A stretch of 64,000 nucleotides of DNA from Ferrimicrobium sp. (GCF_027319265.1 NZ_DAHVNP010000030.1:16342-80341); one strand, 5' to 3'. Shown: positions 44,252-53,341, numbered from the stretch's first letter. Notes: generated by a model from the sequence alone, not told the origin. Numbers and translations are program-made.

Positions 44252-45451
44252 GTGAAGTCCCTAGGGAAGGATATGTCCTGGGAGCTGCCAGCTCGCAGTA
44301 TGACGAGGGCGGCTGAAGCTGAACGACTGGAGCAGCCGACGGAAGCCCTGGAGTGCTGGAGATACTCTCCAGTTGACGAGATCGAATGGGAGCGCTACCA
44401 GAAGACCTGTTCGGCGACGAACGATGATCTTTGGGCAAGAGGGGCGCAGATACTCTCGACCTTTGGCGAGGTGGATGCGACCGTGCGTGTCGATGGTGGC
44501 CGGCTGGTGGTGGGTGGAACTGAGGTACCCGGGTTGACGGTGTCTCAGGCAGAGGCCGTCGGTGAGTTTCTTCGCGAGGAGGACGAAAGTCTGCTGACGC
44601 TTGGCAGCCTGCTGGCTCCTGGTCGCGTCGAGATCAAAGTTGAGGCTCCACTCCGACGGCTGGGCATTATCACCGCTGGAACGGGTGACGATGCTGGGCT
44701 GTGGAGTTGGCTTCGACTCTCGGTGGCCCCCGATGTCGAACTCGAAGTCATCCATGTCGACCTCTTGACCGGGTCGGTCATGCACCTCCCGATTCTTGAG
44801 ATCATTGGCCACGAGCGGTCATCGGTGGTCTATCGCCATCAGCTCGAACACGACCAAAAGGCTCTCAGTCTTGGGTACGTACGATTTCGACTCGGCCCCG
44901 AAGCCAGTCTCGAGCTGGATGCGGCCAGTGCCCATCAAGGGTACACCCGTGTTCGTACGGATGGCATCCTCGAAGGCACCAGGGCTCAGGCCGTGATTCG
45001 GGTTGGCTATGTCGTTGGTGCCCATGAACGTGTTGATTATCGGACATTCATCACCCATGACGCGCCGAGTACGACCAGCAACCTGCTCTACAAGGGGGTG
45101 GTCAATGGTGATGGTACGTCAATTTACACCGGGATGATCACGATTACACCGCTAGGGAGGGGCTCTGAAGCCTTCCAGACCAACCGGAACGTGCTCTTAT
45201 CGGAGGACGCACTTGCGTGGTCGGTGCCAAACCTCGATATTCAGATCAGTGATGTAAAGTGTTCGCATGCCTCCACCGTCGGTCCTATCGACGAGGAGGA
45301 GTTGTTTTACCTCGCCTCAAAGGGTTTCCCAGCCGAGGAGGCTCGACGTACCCTGGCGCGCGCTTTCTTCGCTGATATGGGCGATACCTTCGCGGTTGAA
45401 CAGCAGCGATTGCGAGCGGCAGTTGATGAGAAATGGGAGGCAGGGGCGTAA
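44252..45451 (+). CDS. sufD: Fe-S cluster assembly protein SufD
   Basis: A protein of about 399 residues paralogous to SufB. Core features are the beta-helix (LLTGSVMHLPILEIIGHERSSVVYRHQLEHD, then FRLGPEASLELDAAS), DYRTFITHDAPSTTSNLLYKGV, and the C-terminal CSHASTVGPIDEEELFYLASKGFPAEEARRTLARAF block conserved in SufD and SufB. GAAGGAG lies 5 nt before GTG 44252; the upstream in-frame GTG 44225 is less likely. It overlaps the Rieske gene by 1 nt (TAATG). Confidence 0.93.
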   Translation: MKSLGKDMSWELPARSMTRAAEAERLEQPTEALECWRYSPVDEIEWERYQKTCSATNDDLWARGAQILSTFGEVDATVRVDGGRLVVGGTEVPGLTVSQAEAVGEFLREEDESLLTLGSLLAPGRVEIKVEAPLRRLGIITAGTGDDAGLWSWLRLSVAPDVELEVIHVDLLTGSVMHLPILEIIGHERSSVVYRHQLEHDQKALSLGYVRFRLGPEASLELDAASAHQGYTRVRTDGILEGTRAQAVIRVGYVVGAHERVDYRTFITHDAPSTTSNLLYKGVVNGDGTSIYTGMITITPLGRGSEAFQTNRNVLLSEDALAWSVPNLDIQISDVKCSHASTVGPIDEEELFYLASKGFPAEEARRTLARAFFADMGDTFAVEQQRLRAAVDEKWEAGA

Positions 45452-45789
45452 TGGACAGAATTGGCGCAACGCGAGATTTTGAAGAGGGCAAGCCGGTGAA
45501 GGTCGATTTCAATGGCTTTCCGGTGGTTGTTGTTCGAATCGATGGTGAACTCTTTGCTATTGGTGACACCTGTTCACATGCGAAATACAGCCTGTCGGAG
45601 GGCGAAGTGTACGCAGAGGAACGGGAGATTGAATGCTGGAAGCACGGCAGCACCTTTTCGCTCCGTGATGGGCACCCAACTTGCTTCCCGGCGACGAAGG
45701 CCGTTCCGGTCTTTGAGGTCGTCGAGCGGACTGGTGAGGTCTTCCTGGAGGCACCCGCAGACAGCAAAATCAACACGAAGAGAAGTTGA
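45451..45789 (+). CDS. Rieske [2Fe-2S] ferredoxin of the suf operon
   Basis: A 112-residue Rieske domain protein with Cys41-x-His43 and Cys62-x2-His65 cluster ligands (CSHAKYSL and CWKHGSTFS). A gene of this kind, often named non-heme iron oxygenase ferredoxin subunit, sits between sufD and sufC in actinobacterial suf operons. It may deliver electrons for cluster assembly. ATG 45451 shares its A with the sufD stop. The alternative frame start at 45433 lies within sufD. Confidence 0.92.
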   Translation: MDRIGATRDFEEGKPVKVDFNGFPVVVVRIDGELFAIGDTCSHAKYSLSEGEVYAEEREIECWKHGSTFSLRDGHPTCFPATKAVPVFEVVERTGEVFLEAPADSKINTKRS

Positions 45790-45796
45790 GGAAAAC

Positions 45797-46552
45797 ATGG
45801 CGTTCTTAGCAGTCGATGACCTTCATGTCGCAATCGGTTCCAAGCAAGTACTCCAAGGCGTTGACTTGTCGGTCGATAAGGGTGAAGTCGTTGCGGTGAT
45901 GGGTCCGAATGGATCGGGGAAAAGTACTCTCGTCTCGACGGTCATGGGTCGCCCCAACTACCAAGTCGTTGGGGGTTCGGTCACCATCGATGGGGAGGAG
46001 ATCGCCGGTTGGGCCACCGATGAGCGAGCTCGGCATGGCATCGCTTTGATCTCTCAGAGCCAGCCGGAGATCCCTGGTGTTCGTGTCGACGAATTGGTGA
46101 CAGCCATGTACCGTTTCCGTGGCCTTGATCCACAAGGTGTCTCCGAACGTATCGTTGCTGAGGCTGTCGAGCTCTCACTTGATCAGGCACTGCTTAATCG
46201 TTGGGTGAACGTTGACCTCTCGGGTGGGGAGAAGAAAAAGCTCGAGACGTTGCTGGTGAGTGCGGTGCCGCAGTCACTCGTCATCGGTGACGAGATCGAC
46301 TCTGGCCTCGATATCGATGCGCTGCGGGATGTGGCTCGTCGACTTCGACGGCTGAATGAGGAGAAGGGGACTTCGCTGCTTCTGATCACGCACTACCCTC
46401 GTCTCCTGCGTGAGATCAAAGCTGATCGAGTCGTGGTCCTCGTGCGCGGTAAGATTGTCGCCGAAGGCGGTATGGACTTGGCGGTCGAACTAGAACGCTC
46501 AGGCTATCAACAGTTTGGTGCTGAACCAGCAGAACACAGCGCGTTCGACTGA
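45797..46552 (+). CDS. sufC: SufC-type ABC ATPase, divergent copy
   Basis: A 251-residue ATPase of the SufC family and the first of two in the locus. Walker A is GPNGSGKST, the signature is NVDLSGGEKKKLET (canonical SufC: NEGFSGGEKKR), and Walker B is LVIGDEIDSGLD. The Q-loop region reads LISQSQPEIPGVRV instead of FQYP.EIPGVSV. These differences mark it as divergent, although all catalytic motifs are present. GAGG precedes ATG 45797, 8 nt after the Rieske gene. It probably partners SufB/SufD in a variant complex. Confidence 0.88.
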   Translation: MAFLAVDDLHVAIGSKQVLQGVDLSVDKGEVVAVMGPNGSGKSTLVSTVMGRPNYQVVGGSVTIDGEEIAGWATDERARHGIALISQSQPEIPGVRVDELVTAMYRFRGLDPQGVSERIVAEAVELSLDQALLNRWVNVDLSGGEKKKLETLLVSAVPQSLVIGDEIDSGLDIDALRDVARRLRRLNEEKGTSLLLITHYPRLLREIKADRVVVLVRGKIVAEGGMDLAVELERSGYQQFGAEPAEHSAFD

Positions 46553-46599
46553 ACCAGCTGGTCTTGAGGTCCCTTCAAGCAGCCGTATCCTGGGAGCCA

Positions 46600-47745
46600 T
46601 CACTGGCTTTCCAATGAGGCGTTGATTCTATCTCGCAACTTAGTCAGCTCCTCGGGTGCGTTCACGAGTACGGCACCCTCGAGGCGCTCGTCACGCCGAT
46701 AGAGGAAAATGGTGCCATCCTCGACCTCCTCGACCTCCTCGGTGAGATCGGGACCTGGTACTCCAAGCACTTGGAGTAAGAGATCGCCTTGATCACTCCA
46801 TCCAAAGGGGAGTTCCCTATAGGCAACGCGTGTGTTTGCCACAAGCGCCTGGGCCGTGTGTAGGGCTTGGTTGGTAGCGACTTCAAAGTGCTCAAAGCGG
46901 ACCGAACGTCCATAGAGGGGGTGGTCCCAACTGGCGACGTCACCAGCGGCTCCCACCTGCTCAAAACCCTTGACAAGCCCCATTTCGTTCACATGGATTC
47001 CCTCGTCCTCGGCCAATGGGAGCGCTCCGCTGAGCCACGCAGTGCAGGGAGTGACTCCCACTCCTACCACCACAAGGTCGGTCGGCCAGCTCTGTGTTCC
47101 GTTGCTGACGAGCCGATGGCCTCCTGTGGTCTCAAGGTGTGCCGTACTATCGAGTAACAGTTCGACGTTGTGTTCATGGAGATTGGATTCGACGATACTG
47201 CTGACACGCTGGCCTACGGCACGCGAGAGGAGGTGTGAACTCTGTTCGACGACGGTGACATTGACGCCCAGATTGCGTGCTGTGACCGCAACCTCGGCAC
47301 CGATAAAACCACCACCGATGATAGTGAGATGACCGATGCGCGTCAGTGCCTCCTTGAGGCGCGTTGCGTCCGTCAAAGTTCTCAAGTAGATGATCGCTTC
47401 ATCGGGGGCGAACCCTTTGAGGTGGCGGGGCTGTGCGCCGGTGGCCACCACAAGGAGATCAAACGGATAGGCGTTCTCTTCCGTGAACACCAATGACTTC
47501 GCAAGATCAACCCCTACAGCGGGGCTGCCAGAGAGGAAACGATAACCCTCGCCACCTCCTCGAAGTCGTACTCGTTGGGCGGAGACGGTTCCGGCTAAGT
47601 AGCCCTTTGAAAGGGGTGGACGTTGATAGGGCAGTTCGTCTTCACTGGCGAGCACGGTGATATCAAGCTCCGCATCGAGGCGACGAGCTTGGACCGCTGC
47701 CCGATGACCGGCGAGTGCCCCTCCGACAACGACGAGGCGACGCAC
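46600..47745 (-). CDS. FAD-dependent ferredoxin reductase
   Basis: A 381-residue pyridine-nucleotide-disulfide oxidoreductase-like flavoprotein. FAD-binding motif VVVGGALAGHRAAVQAR and LPYQRPPLSKGYLAG are typical of ferredoxin or rubredoxin reductases. NAD(P)-binding is at LTIIGGGFIGAEVAVTARNLG, and the second FAD motif is EQVGAAGDVASW. It is encoded 4 nt after a small ferredoxin gene, so the two form an electron-transfer pair. No P450 or oxygenase is nearby. It lies within the suf region on the opposite strand. Confidence 0.9.
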   Translation of the reverse strand: MRRLVVVGGALAGHRAAVQARRLDAELDITVLASEDELPYQRPPLSKGYLAGTVSAQRVRLRGGGEGYRFLSGSPAVGVDLAKSLVFTEENAYPFDLLVVATGAQPRHLKGFAPDEAIIYLRTLTDATRLKEALTRIGHLTIIGGGFIGAEVAVTARNLGVNVTVVEQSSHLLSRAVGQRVSSIVESNLHEHNVELLLDSTAHLETTGGHRLVSNGTQSWPTDLVVVGVGVTPCTAWLSGALPLAEDEGIHVNEMGLVKGFEQVGAAGDVASWDHPLYGRSVRFEHFEVATNQALHTAQALVANTRVAYRELPFGWSDQGDLLLQVLGVPGPDLTEEVEEVEDGTIFLYRRDERLEGAVLVNAPEELTKLRDRINASLESQ

Positions 47746-47749
47746 GTCG

Positions 47750-47941
47750 TTAGTCGCTCACGCTGATGGCCTGCGTGGGGCATTGCGCTTGAGCGGCAAG
47801 AATGGCAGCATGAAGATCTTCGGGAGGATTTTCGTTGATGACATAGAGGAAGCCATCATCTCGAACCTCGAAAACGGAGGGTGCGAGCCCCTCGCAGACG
47901 GCGTTGGACTGGCACTTGTCGTAGTCGACTTCAATACGCAT
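47750..47941 (-). CDS. [3Fe-4S]-type ferredoxin
   Basis: A 63-residue ferredoxin with ligands Cys10, Cys16 (C-x5-C) and Cys54 (followed by Pro). The usual second cysteine of a [4Fe-4S] site is replaced, as in actinobacterial P450-type [3Fe-4S] ferredoxins. It is cotranscribed with the ferredoxin reductase. Redox partner unknown. Adjacent suf genes make a role in Fe-S assembly possible. Confidence 0.9.
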   Translation of the reverse strand: MRIEVDYDKCQSNAVCEGLAPSVFEVRDDGFLYVINENPPEDLHAAILAAQAQCPTQAISVSD

Positions 47942-48051
47942 CGTTCATCCCACTTTCTGGCACAGGTTCGCAGTTGAGTCTATCAGGTGAGACTTTCACA
48001 CGGTACTCGCTTGGTCCTCAATTGCACTATTGGGATAGGGTTAATTGCTAC

Positions 48052-48057
48052 TAGACT
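48052..48057 (+). promoter_or_regulatory. -10 element of leaderless sufC2 operon
   Basis: TAGACT, 6 nt before GTG 48064, without a Shine-Dalgarno. It makes sufC2-sufS-sufU a separate transcription unit. Confidence 0.5.
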
Positions 48058-48063
48058 GGCGTT

Positions 48064-48819
48064 GTGACTGTTCCATCATTGTTTGAAGCCCAGGATCTAT
48101 GGGTATCGGCCGCCGATACGACGATTTTGAAGGGTTTTTCGATCTCTGTTGCTCCAGGTGAGTTGCATGTGATCATGGGTCCCAACGGATCCGGTAAGTC
48201 AAGCTTTGCGAATGCGATCATGGGGAGTGCTGACTACCACATCGACAGTGGGCAGGTCATCTTCAAAGGGGTCGATATCAGCGCCCTTCCGGTTGATGAA
48301 CGAGCAAAAGAGGGTATCTTCTTGGCTTTTCAGTATCCAGAGGAGATTCCTGGCGTCTCGGTGATTCAGTTCCTTCGTCAGGCCCTGCAGGCGCGACGTG
48401 GGGCGGACGTATCAGCGATCGAGGTACGTTTTGACCTACTTGAGTGGTTGGAGCGCCTCGGACTCGACCCCTCCTTTGCGTCACGCTACTTGAATGAAGG
48501 GTTCTCTGGAGGCGAGAAGAAACGGAATGAGATTATCCAGATGGCGATGATGCAACCTGAGCTTGCCATTCTGGACGAGACCGATTCAGGGTTGGACATC
48601 GACGCGTTGCGCACAGTAGCTCGTGGGATCGAGACGGTGCGAGAGGCGAAGCCGGAGATGGGCGTTATTCTGATCACCCATTATCAGCGTATTTTGGATT
48701 GGCTTACCCCAACGACCGTTCATGTCGCGGTCGATGGCCGAATCGTTGGATCCGGTGGTATGGAGTTGGTAGAGGATCTAGAACGAGAAGGATATCAAAA
48801 GTGGCGAGTGTCAAAGTAA
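48064..48819 (+). CDS. sufC: SufC ABC ATPase, canonical copy
   Basis: A 251-residue SufC with all the standard blocks: Walker A GPNGSGKSS, LAFQYPEEIPGVSVIQFLRQ, signature NEGFSGGEKKRNEIIQ, and Walker B LAILDETDSGLDIDALR, then LITHYQRIL. It is much closer to usual actinobacterial SufC than the copy at 45797. The leaderless GTG 48064 start fits the TAGACT promoter. It overlaps sufS by 19 nt. Confidence 0.95.
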   Translation: MTVPSLFEAQDLWVSAADTTILKGFSISVAPGELHVIMGPNGSGKSSFANAIMGSADYHIDSGQVIFKGVDISALPVDERAKEGIFLAFQYPEEIPGVSVIQFLRQALQARRGADVSAIEVRFDLLEWLERLGLDPSFASRYLNEGFSGGEKKRNEIIQMAMMQPELAILDETDSGLDIDALRTVARGIETVREAKPEMGVILITHYQRILDWLTPTTVHVAVDGRIVGSGGMELVEDLEREGYQKWRVSK

Positions 48820-50051
48820 CGGATCAGTTCAGCGAGCTCCGGAAGGATTTCCCGATTTTTGCCGATATTGGAGCGAGTCGGCCGTTTTACTATCTCGATT
48901 CGGCGGCTTCGTCGCAGCGACCAGCGGTGGTGATCGATACCATGAGTCAGTACTATCGCCACTCGCATGCCAATGTGCACCGGGGAGTCTATGGCTTGGC
49001 TGAAGAGGCGACAGGGATCTATGAGGCAGCTCGGAGACACCTTGGCAGGTTCATTGGTGCGAGCGATCCTGCTCGTGAAATCGTCTTTACCAAGAATGCC
49101 ACTGAGGCGCTCAACCTGGTTGCGCAGGGTCTTGGGCGTGTCTTGCTGACATCGGATAGCCACGTTCTCCTCACGGAGATGGAGCACCATGCCAATCTGG
49201 TGCCGTGGATGATCCTGCAAGAACAGCTGGGTTTTACCATCGAGTATCTTCCCTTTGATGCCGAGGGGCTACTGGTGCTCGACAACCTGGATGCCCTCTT
49301 GGAGCGTGCGAGCATCCTTGGTGTTACCCTGATGTCGAATGTGCTTGGAACGTTGAATCCGATTACCGCGTTGAGCGAGCGGGCACATGAACACGGTGTA
49401 CTGGTGGTTGGTGACGGTGCACAGTTCGTACCCCACTTTGCTACGGATGTTCGTCAGCTCGGCGTCGATTGTTTAGCCATCACCGGACATAAAATGCTCG
49501 CTCCCACTGGGATCGGGGCACTCTGGGCAAAAGCAGAGATCCTTGAACGTATGCAACCGTTTCTCGGCGGTGGTGAGATGATCTCTGACGTGCGACTCGA
49601 TGGTTTCAGTGCTGGTGAAATCCCGCATAAGTTCGAGGCCGGCACTCCCCCGATCGCAGAGGCTGCGGGCTGGGATGTCGCCTTGGACTATCTTGAGATG
49701 GTTGGGATGGACGCCATCAGTATCCATGATCGTCAGCTCACGAGCTACGCGATGACGCAGATGCGCGAGAGGCTCGACGATCGTATCAGAATCTTTGGTC
49801 CACAAGACGTGACCAAACGAGGGGGTGTTCTCTCCTTTGAGCTCACCGACGTTCACCCTCATGACGTAGCCCAAGTGCTCGATCAACACGGGGTTTGTGT
49901 GCGTGCTGGACATCACTGTGCGAAGCCGCTTATGCGCGAGTTGGGGGTAGGTGCCACAGCCAGAGCATCGTTCTATCTCTACAACGACGAACAGGATGTC
50001 GACGCACTGATCGACGCACTGATCGACGCCTATCAGCTGTTTCACGGTTAG
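48801..50051 (+). CDS. sufS: Cysteine desulfurase SufS
   Basis: A 416-residue PLP-dependent class V aminotransferase fold that removes sulfur from cysteine for cluster assembly. The PLP-binding Lys is in AITGHKMLAPTGIG, the active-site Cys in RAGHHCAKPLM, and LDSAASSQRPAVVIDTM and HRGVYGLAEEATGIYE are typical. GTG 48801, within the end of sufC2, is preceded by GAAGGA. A 12-bp tandem repeat at the 3' end encodes ALIDALIDA. It feeds SufU, encoded next. Confidence 0.96.
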   Translation: MASVKVTDQFSELRKDFPIFADIGASRPFYYLDSAASSQRPAVVIDTMSQYYRHSHANVHRGVYGLAEEATGIYEAARRHLGRFIGASDPAREIVFTKNATEALNLVAQGLGRVLLTSDSHVLLTEMEHHANLVPWMILQEQLGFTIEYLPFDAEGLLVLDNLDALLERASILGVTLMSNVLGTLNPITALSERAHEHGVLVVGDGAQFVPHFATDVRQLGVDCLAITGHKMLAPTGIGALWAKAEILERMQPFLGGGEMISDVRLDGFSAGEIPHKFEAGTPPIAEAAGWDVALDYLEMVGMDAISIHDRQLTSYAMTQMRERLDDRIRIFGPQDVTKRGGVLSFELTDVHPHDVAQVLDQHGVCVRAGHHCAKPLMRELGVGATARASFYLYNDEQDVDALIDALIDAYQLFHG

Positions 50052-50059
50052 GAGTGACG

Positions 50060-50515
50060 ATGAACGATTTAGACGATCTGTATCGCGAAATTATCCTTGA
50101 TCACTATAAAAATCCTCGTAATCAGGGAGTGCTTGAAGGACCTACGGTCCATGCTGAAGAGGGCTTCAATCCACTGTGTGGTGATGAGGTGAAAATCTAT
50201 GTGCAAGTCGAGGATGGTGTCGTGCGGGACATCAAGATCACCGGCCAAGGTTGTTCCATCTCCCGATCATCGGCGTCGCTCATGTCACAGGCGGTGAAGG
50301 GACAGTCGATTGATGAGGTCAAGGCGACGGTGAGCCGTTTCAAGCGGATGATTGCCGTTGAGGAGAGCGACGGTGAGCCAGAGCCAGTTGACCTGAGGGT
50401 CATCGGTGAATTGGCCGCCCTGCAAGGGGTCGTGAAGTTCCCGGTTCGGATCAAGTGCGCGACGTTGCCGTGGAATACCTTGATGCTCGCATTGGAAGAG
50501 GCGCAACTCGGCTGA
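50060..50515 (+). CDS. sufU: SufU, zinc-dependent sulfurtransferase
   Basis: A 151-residue SufU that accepts sulfur from SufS and passes it to SufB. Zinc ligands are Cys40 and Asp42 (NPLCGDE), Cys65 (GQGCSIS) and Cys133 (IKCATLPW). The insertion typical of SufU compared with IscU is present. GGAG precedes ATG 50060, 8 nt after sufS. An upstream open frame overlapping sufS is not the real start. A strong hairpin follows. Confidence 0.95.
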   Translation: MNDLDDLYREIILDHYKNPRNQGVLEGPTVHAEEGFNPLCGDEVKIYVQVEDGVVRDIKITGQGCSISRSSASLMSQAVKGQSIDEVKATVSRFKRMIAVEESDGEPEPVDLRVIGELAALQGVVKFPVRIKCATLPWNTLMLALEEAQLG

Positions 50516-50528
50516 GACGTACGGAGTA

Positions 50529-50556
50529 TGTCGCTCTCCATCGGAGGAGGGCGACA
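50529..50556. terminator. Hairpin terminator between sufU and a convergent gene
   Basis: TGTCGCTCTCC (50529-50539) pairs with GGAGGGCGACA (50546-50556), an 11-bp stem with one G-U pair and a 6-nt loop. It lies 14 nt after the sufU stop. No T-tract, so possibly bidirectional. Confidence 0.55.
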
Positions 50557-50582
50557 CCTTCGCGTCGGTGCGGATCCTTACC

Positions 50583-51776
50583 TTAAAGCGGGGTCTTACG
50601 GGCGACGACAGCGACAAAGTCCCTTGCCGTTCCCTCGAAGTACCGTTGTGGCGGTCGTTCCATATTGTAGACCAGTCGATAACCGTTCGTTGGGCTTGCG
50701 GGAGCACCGAGCGTGTGGTTGAAATAGAAGAAATTCGTCCATGCGGAGTTGATATCAAGTTCCATGGCATTCACGGCACCGGCTCGCTGGAGCAGGCGAG
50801 CTAGGGATGGTACGGAGAGTCCTGGGCCACTGACGTAGACGATGGCACCATTAGAGGTGACTCCCACTCCTGATCGCCAGACGAGCACTTGATTGCCCAC
50901 GGTGGCGCCCCAGACCTGGTAGTTCGATGAGTAGACCACCGGATTGATGTGTCCTGACTGCACGAGTGGAACGAGGTTCTGTCGCACCACCTTGATCGAC
51001 GAGGGAACATTTTGACCATGGGTCCACTGCTCAACGGTCGCCGTTCCTTGGGCGTTGACGACGAAGGAGGCAGCCCCATTCCGCAACGGGACCGCCATGC
51101 GACCATAGGCGTAGTAGCCACCCTGTGCATCGCTCATACGAAACCCTGAGTTGAAGGCTGCGACAAGGTTGCTCGCCTGAGATCCTTGGATTGGCGCCAT
51201 GTAGGGCCAGGCTCCGCCACCCGGAGGTTCTTGGGCGCCAGCGTACTGGAGGAAGCTCACCAGATGGGGATCCATCCAGGCAACACCCGCCACCAGCGAG
51301 GTGTGTACCCTGTCGGGTCGCATCAGCGTGACGTAGAGGGCCGGGGAGCCATCGATCAGTGGCCCCTCTGGGGTCCATTGTCCCTCATGGGGCAACGGTG
51401 GACTCACGAGAGGAATAATTGCTTTTGGCGGAGGAAGGATCTTCGAGGTAGCGGCCACATGACTCTGCCGTACACTGGCGACAGGGCGTAGTGAACCCTT
51501 CGGTGGTTCCCCGCCTACCGCTGGTTGATGGGTTGTATACCAGACATTCTCGGCGGTTTGGACGATGCTCGCACCCCCGTTGCCGCGAACCCACTCCACG
51601 AACTTCACACCCAAGCTGGCAGATCCGGGAGCACCCAGCGCGCTGAGCATGCCGATACCCCCGTAGCTGCCTGCGACGACCACTCCGGCCACCCCAATGG
51701 CTCGAACGCGACGATAGGCGATTGAGTGCCGCTTCGGTTGTTTCTTCGCTGTTGGTGTTCGCAAAAGTTGTGTCAA
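50583..51776 (-). CDS. Secreted phosphodiester glycosidase-like protein (NAGPA/DUF2233-type)
   Basis: A 397-residue protein with an N-terminal membrane anchor (about 24-46) and a Pro-rich stalk. The C-terminal domain shows the pattern of NAGPA-type phosphodiester glycosidases found in exopolysaccharide proteins: VAAFNSGF, GRMAVPLRNGAASFV, VYVSGPGLSVPSLARLLQRAGAVNAMELDINSAWTNFFYF (usual motif L-D-G-G-x-S, here altered to LDINSAW). It starts TTG 51776, overlapping the kinase stop, so it is expressed with the two-component system upstream. Substrate unknown. Confidence 0.75.
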   Translation of the reverse strand: MTQLLRTPTAKKQPKRHSIAYRRVRAIGVAGVVVAGSYGGIGMLSALGAPGSASLGVKFVEWVRGNGGASIVQTAENVWYTTHQPAVGGEPPKGSLRPVASVRQSHVAATSKILPPPKAIIPLVSPPLPHEGQWTPEGPLIDGSPALYVTLMRPDRVHTSLVAGVAWMDPHLVSFLQYAGAQEPPGGGAWPYMAPIQGSQASNLVAAFNSGFRMSDAQGGYYAYGRMAVPLRNGAASFVVNAQGTATVEQWTHGQNVPSSIKVVRQNLVPLVQSGHINPVVYSSNYQVWGATVGNQVLVWRSGVGVTSNGAIVYVSGPGLSVPSLARLLQRAGAVNAMELDINSAWTNFFYFNHTLGAPASPTNGYRLVYNMERPPQRYFEGTARDFVAVVARKTPL

Positions 51777-53341
51777 ACCTTTTCCTTTAATGGTGTTGCT
51801 GATGGTAGAACGTTAGCCGACTCCGATGGTACCTGGTCTTGCGCTACGATCGGCAACTGCACCCGAAAGTACGCCCCGCCGAGATCGGAACTCCCGACCA
51901 TGACGGTGCCTTCGAGTAGTCCGACCAAACTGCGCACGATTGGCAGACCGAGACCTGATCCACCTTGGAGGCGACTTCTTGCTGGATCCAGACGAGTGAA
52001 GCGCTCGAAGACGGCGTCCCTTCGTTCCAGGGGGATGCCTGGCCCATCGTCGCCGACCGTAAAGATGGCGGATGGTCCAGTCGTTGAGGCGGTCACCGTC
52101 ACGGTCGTTCGCGCGTAACGGACGGCGTTTTCGATGAGGTTGCGCACAATACTGCGGATCTGTTCGGGATCGCCCAGTAGTCGTACTGCGCTGACGCGAG
52201 ACATATCGATATTTACTCCAGGATGTGTCCGGCGAATACGATGAACCTCGTCTCGACAGAGTTCATCAAGGTCAACCGTGACCTGAACTGCCTGTACCCT
52301 GGCCTCTGCTTTGGCGAGCGTGAGTAGGTCTTCGATCAGACGTTGCATGCGTTCGCTCTCCCTAAGGGCGATGCCCGCGGTCTGTTGCCAGTCGGTTAAC
52401 TCGCTGTGGAGGAGTCCGACCTCAAGAGAGGCACGTAGGGCTGACAGCGGGCTTTTGAGCTCGTGAGACGCGTCCGCGATAAACTGTTTCTGCTGTTCGG
52501 CAGCGGCATCGAGTCGTCCCAGCATCGAGTTCATGGTCGCGGCGAGTCGTGCTATCTCGTCGTCACCTTCGGGTTGGAAGACCCGGTTGGATAGGTTCAG
52601 AGCGGTGATCTCCTCTACATCGCGTCGTATTTGGTCGACTGGAGCAAGGGCTCGGCGACTCAGAATCCAGGTGGAGATGGCGACGACTGCCAAGATGATG
52701 GGGTAGACGATAAAGAACTCGCGTTTCAGCGCCGCCACCGAAGCGTCAACGGAGGAGAGAGATGCAATGGTATAGACGTAGAAGGTTGTCGGTTTGCCGT
52801 TGGAACCCGCCATAAGATGACTCTCGCTGGCCGGCTTCGATCGCGAAATCACGCCGACGAGGAAGGTCGGCACCTGTACCTGGTCGGCAACAAAAACTGT
52901 GTGTCGATCCACGTTACCGTTGATTGCCAGACGGTTGGCGCGAGCGGAGTCTTCGGTCCGTACGATACCTCGGGTCGGTACCGCTTGCGGGGCGCGCAAC
53001 GCCTTCGCCCCTTTCAAGTTTGGTGAGTACGCAATGACCGTACCGTGGCTGGACACGACCTGGGCGGCAAGGTCACCCCGTGGGATAGGCAATGGGTTGG
53101 GCAGATGCCCATCGCGGACGAGGAGGACGATGTCGTCAGCCTCGTTTTTCGCCGTGTTCACCACGTTACGTGTTAACGCGGCCCGCAAGGTAAGCGCCAC
53201 TGCGATGAAGGCCGCCAGGAGTACTAAGCCGACGACGACTGTGGCGGCGATTGTTGTGCGCTTCCGCACCGACGCGAGCTGACGTCCGACCCAACGCAGC
53301 GGAGGAAACTGCGTCCTTGAGACGTGATTAAGTTTCTCCAT
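51773..53341 (-). CDS. Two-component sensor histidine kinase
   Basis: A protein of about 522 residues. TM1 (about 28-52), an extracytoplasmic domain, TM2 (about 212-232), a HAMP linker (APVDQIRRDVEEITAL), HisKA with His in ADASHELKSPLSALRASL (about 290), and HATPase with RNLIENAVRYA, DDGPGIP and GSGLGLPIVRSL. ATG 53341 has no clear Shine-Dalgarno; an in-frame TTG lies at 53356. It follows the response regulator by about 40 nt and overlaps the glycosidase-like gene downstream. Confidence 0.92.
   Translation of the reverse strand: MEKLNHVSRTQFPPLRWVGRQLASVRKRTTIAATVVVGLVLLAAFIAVALTLRAALTRNVVNTAKNEADDIVLLVRDGHLPNPLPIPRGDLAAQVVSSHGTVIAYSPNLKGAKALRAPQAVPTRGIVRTEDSARANRLAINGNVDRHTVFVADQVQVPTFLVGVISRSKPASESHLMAGSNGKPTTFYVYTIASLSSVDASVAALKREFFIVYPIILAVVAISTWILSRRALAPVDQIRRDVEEITALNLSNRVFQPEGDDEIARLAATMNSMLGRLDAAAEQQKQFIADASHELKSPLSALRASLEVGLLHSELTDWQQTAGIALRESERMQRLIEDLLTLAKAEARVQAVQVTVDLDELCRDEVHRIRRTHPGVNIDMSRVSAVRLLGDPEQIRSIVRNLIENAVRYARTTVTVTASTTGPSAIFTVGDDGPGIPLERRDAVFERFTRLDPARSRLQGGSGLGLPIVRSLVGLLEGTVMVGSSDLGGAYFRVQLPIVAQDQVPSESANVLPSATPLKEKV

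Noticed and set aside
45512..45796. Long N-terminal extension of the first SufC
   Set aside because: It overlaps the Rieske gene in another frame; ATG 45797 with GAGG gives a normal-length SufC.
49895..50059. N-terminal extension of SufU into sufS
   Set aside because: Out-of-frame overlap with the conserved SufS C terminus; ATG 50060 has a proper Shine-Dalgarno and the family N terminus.
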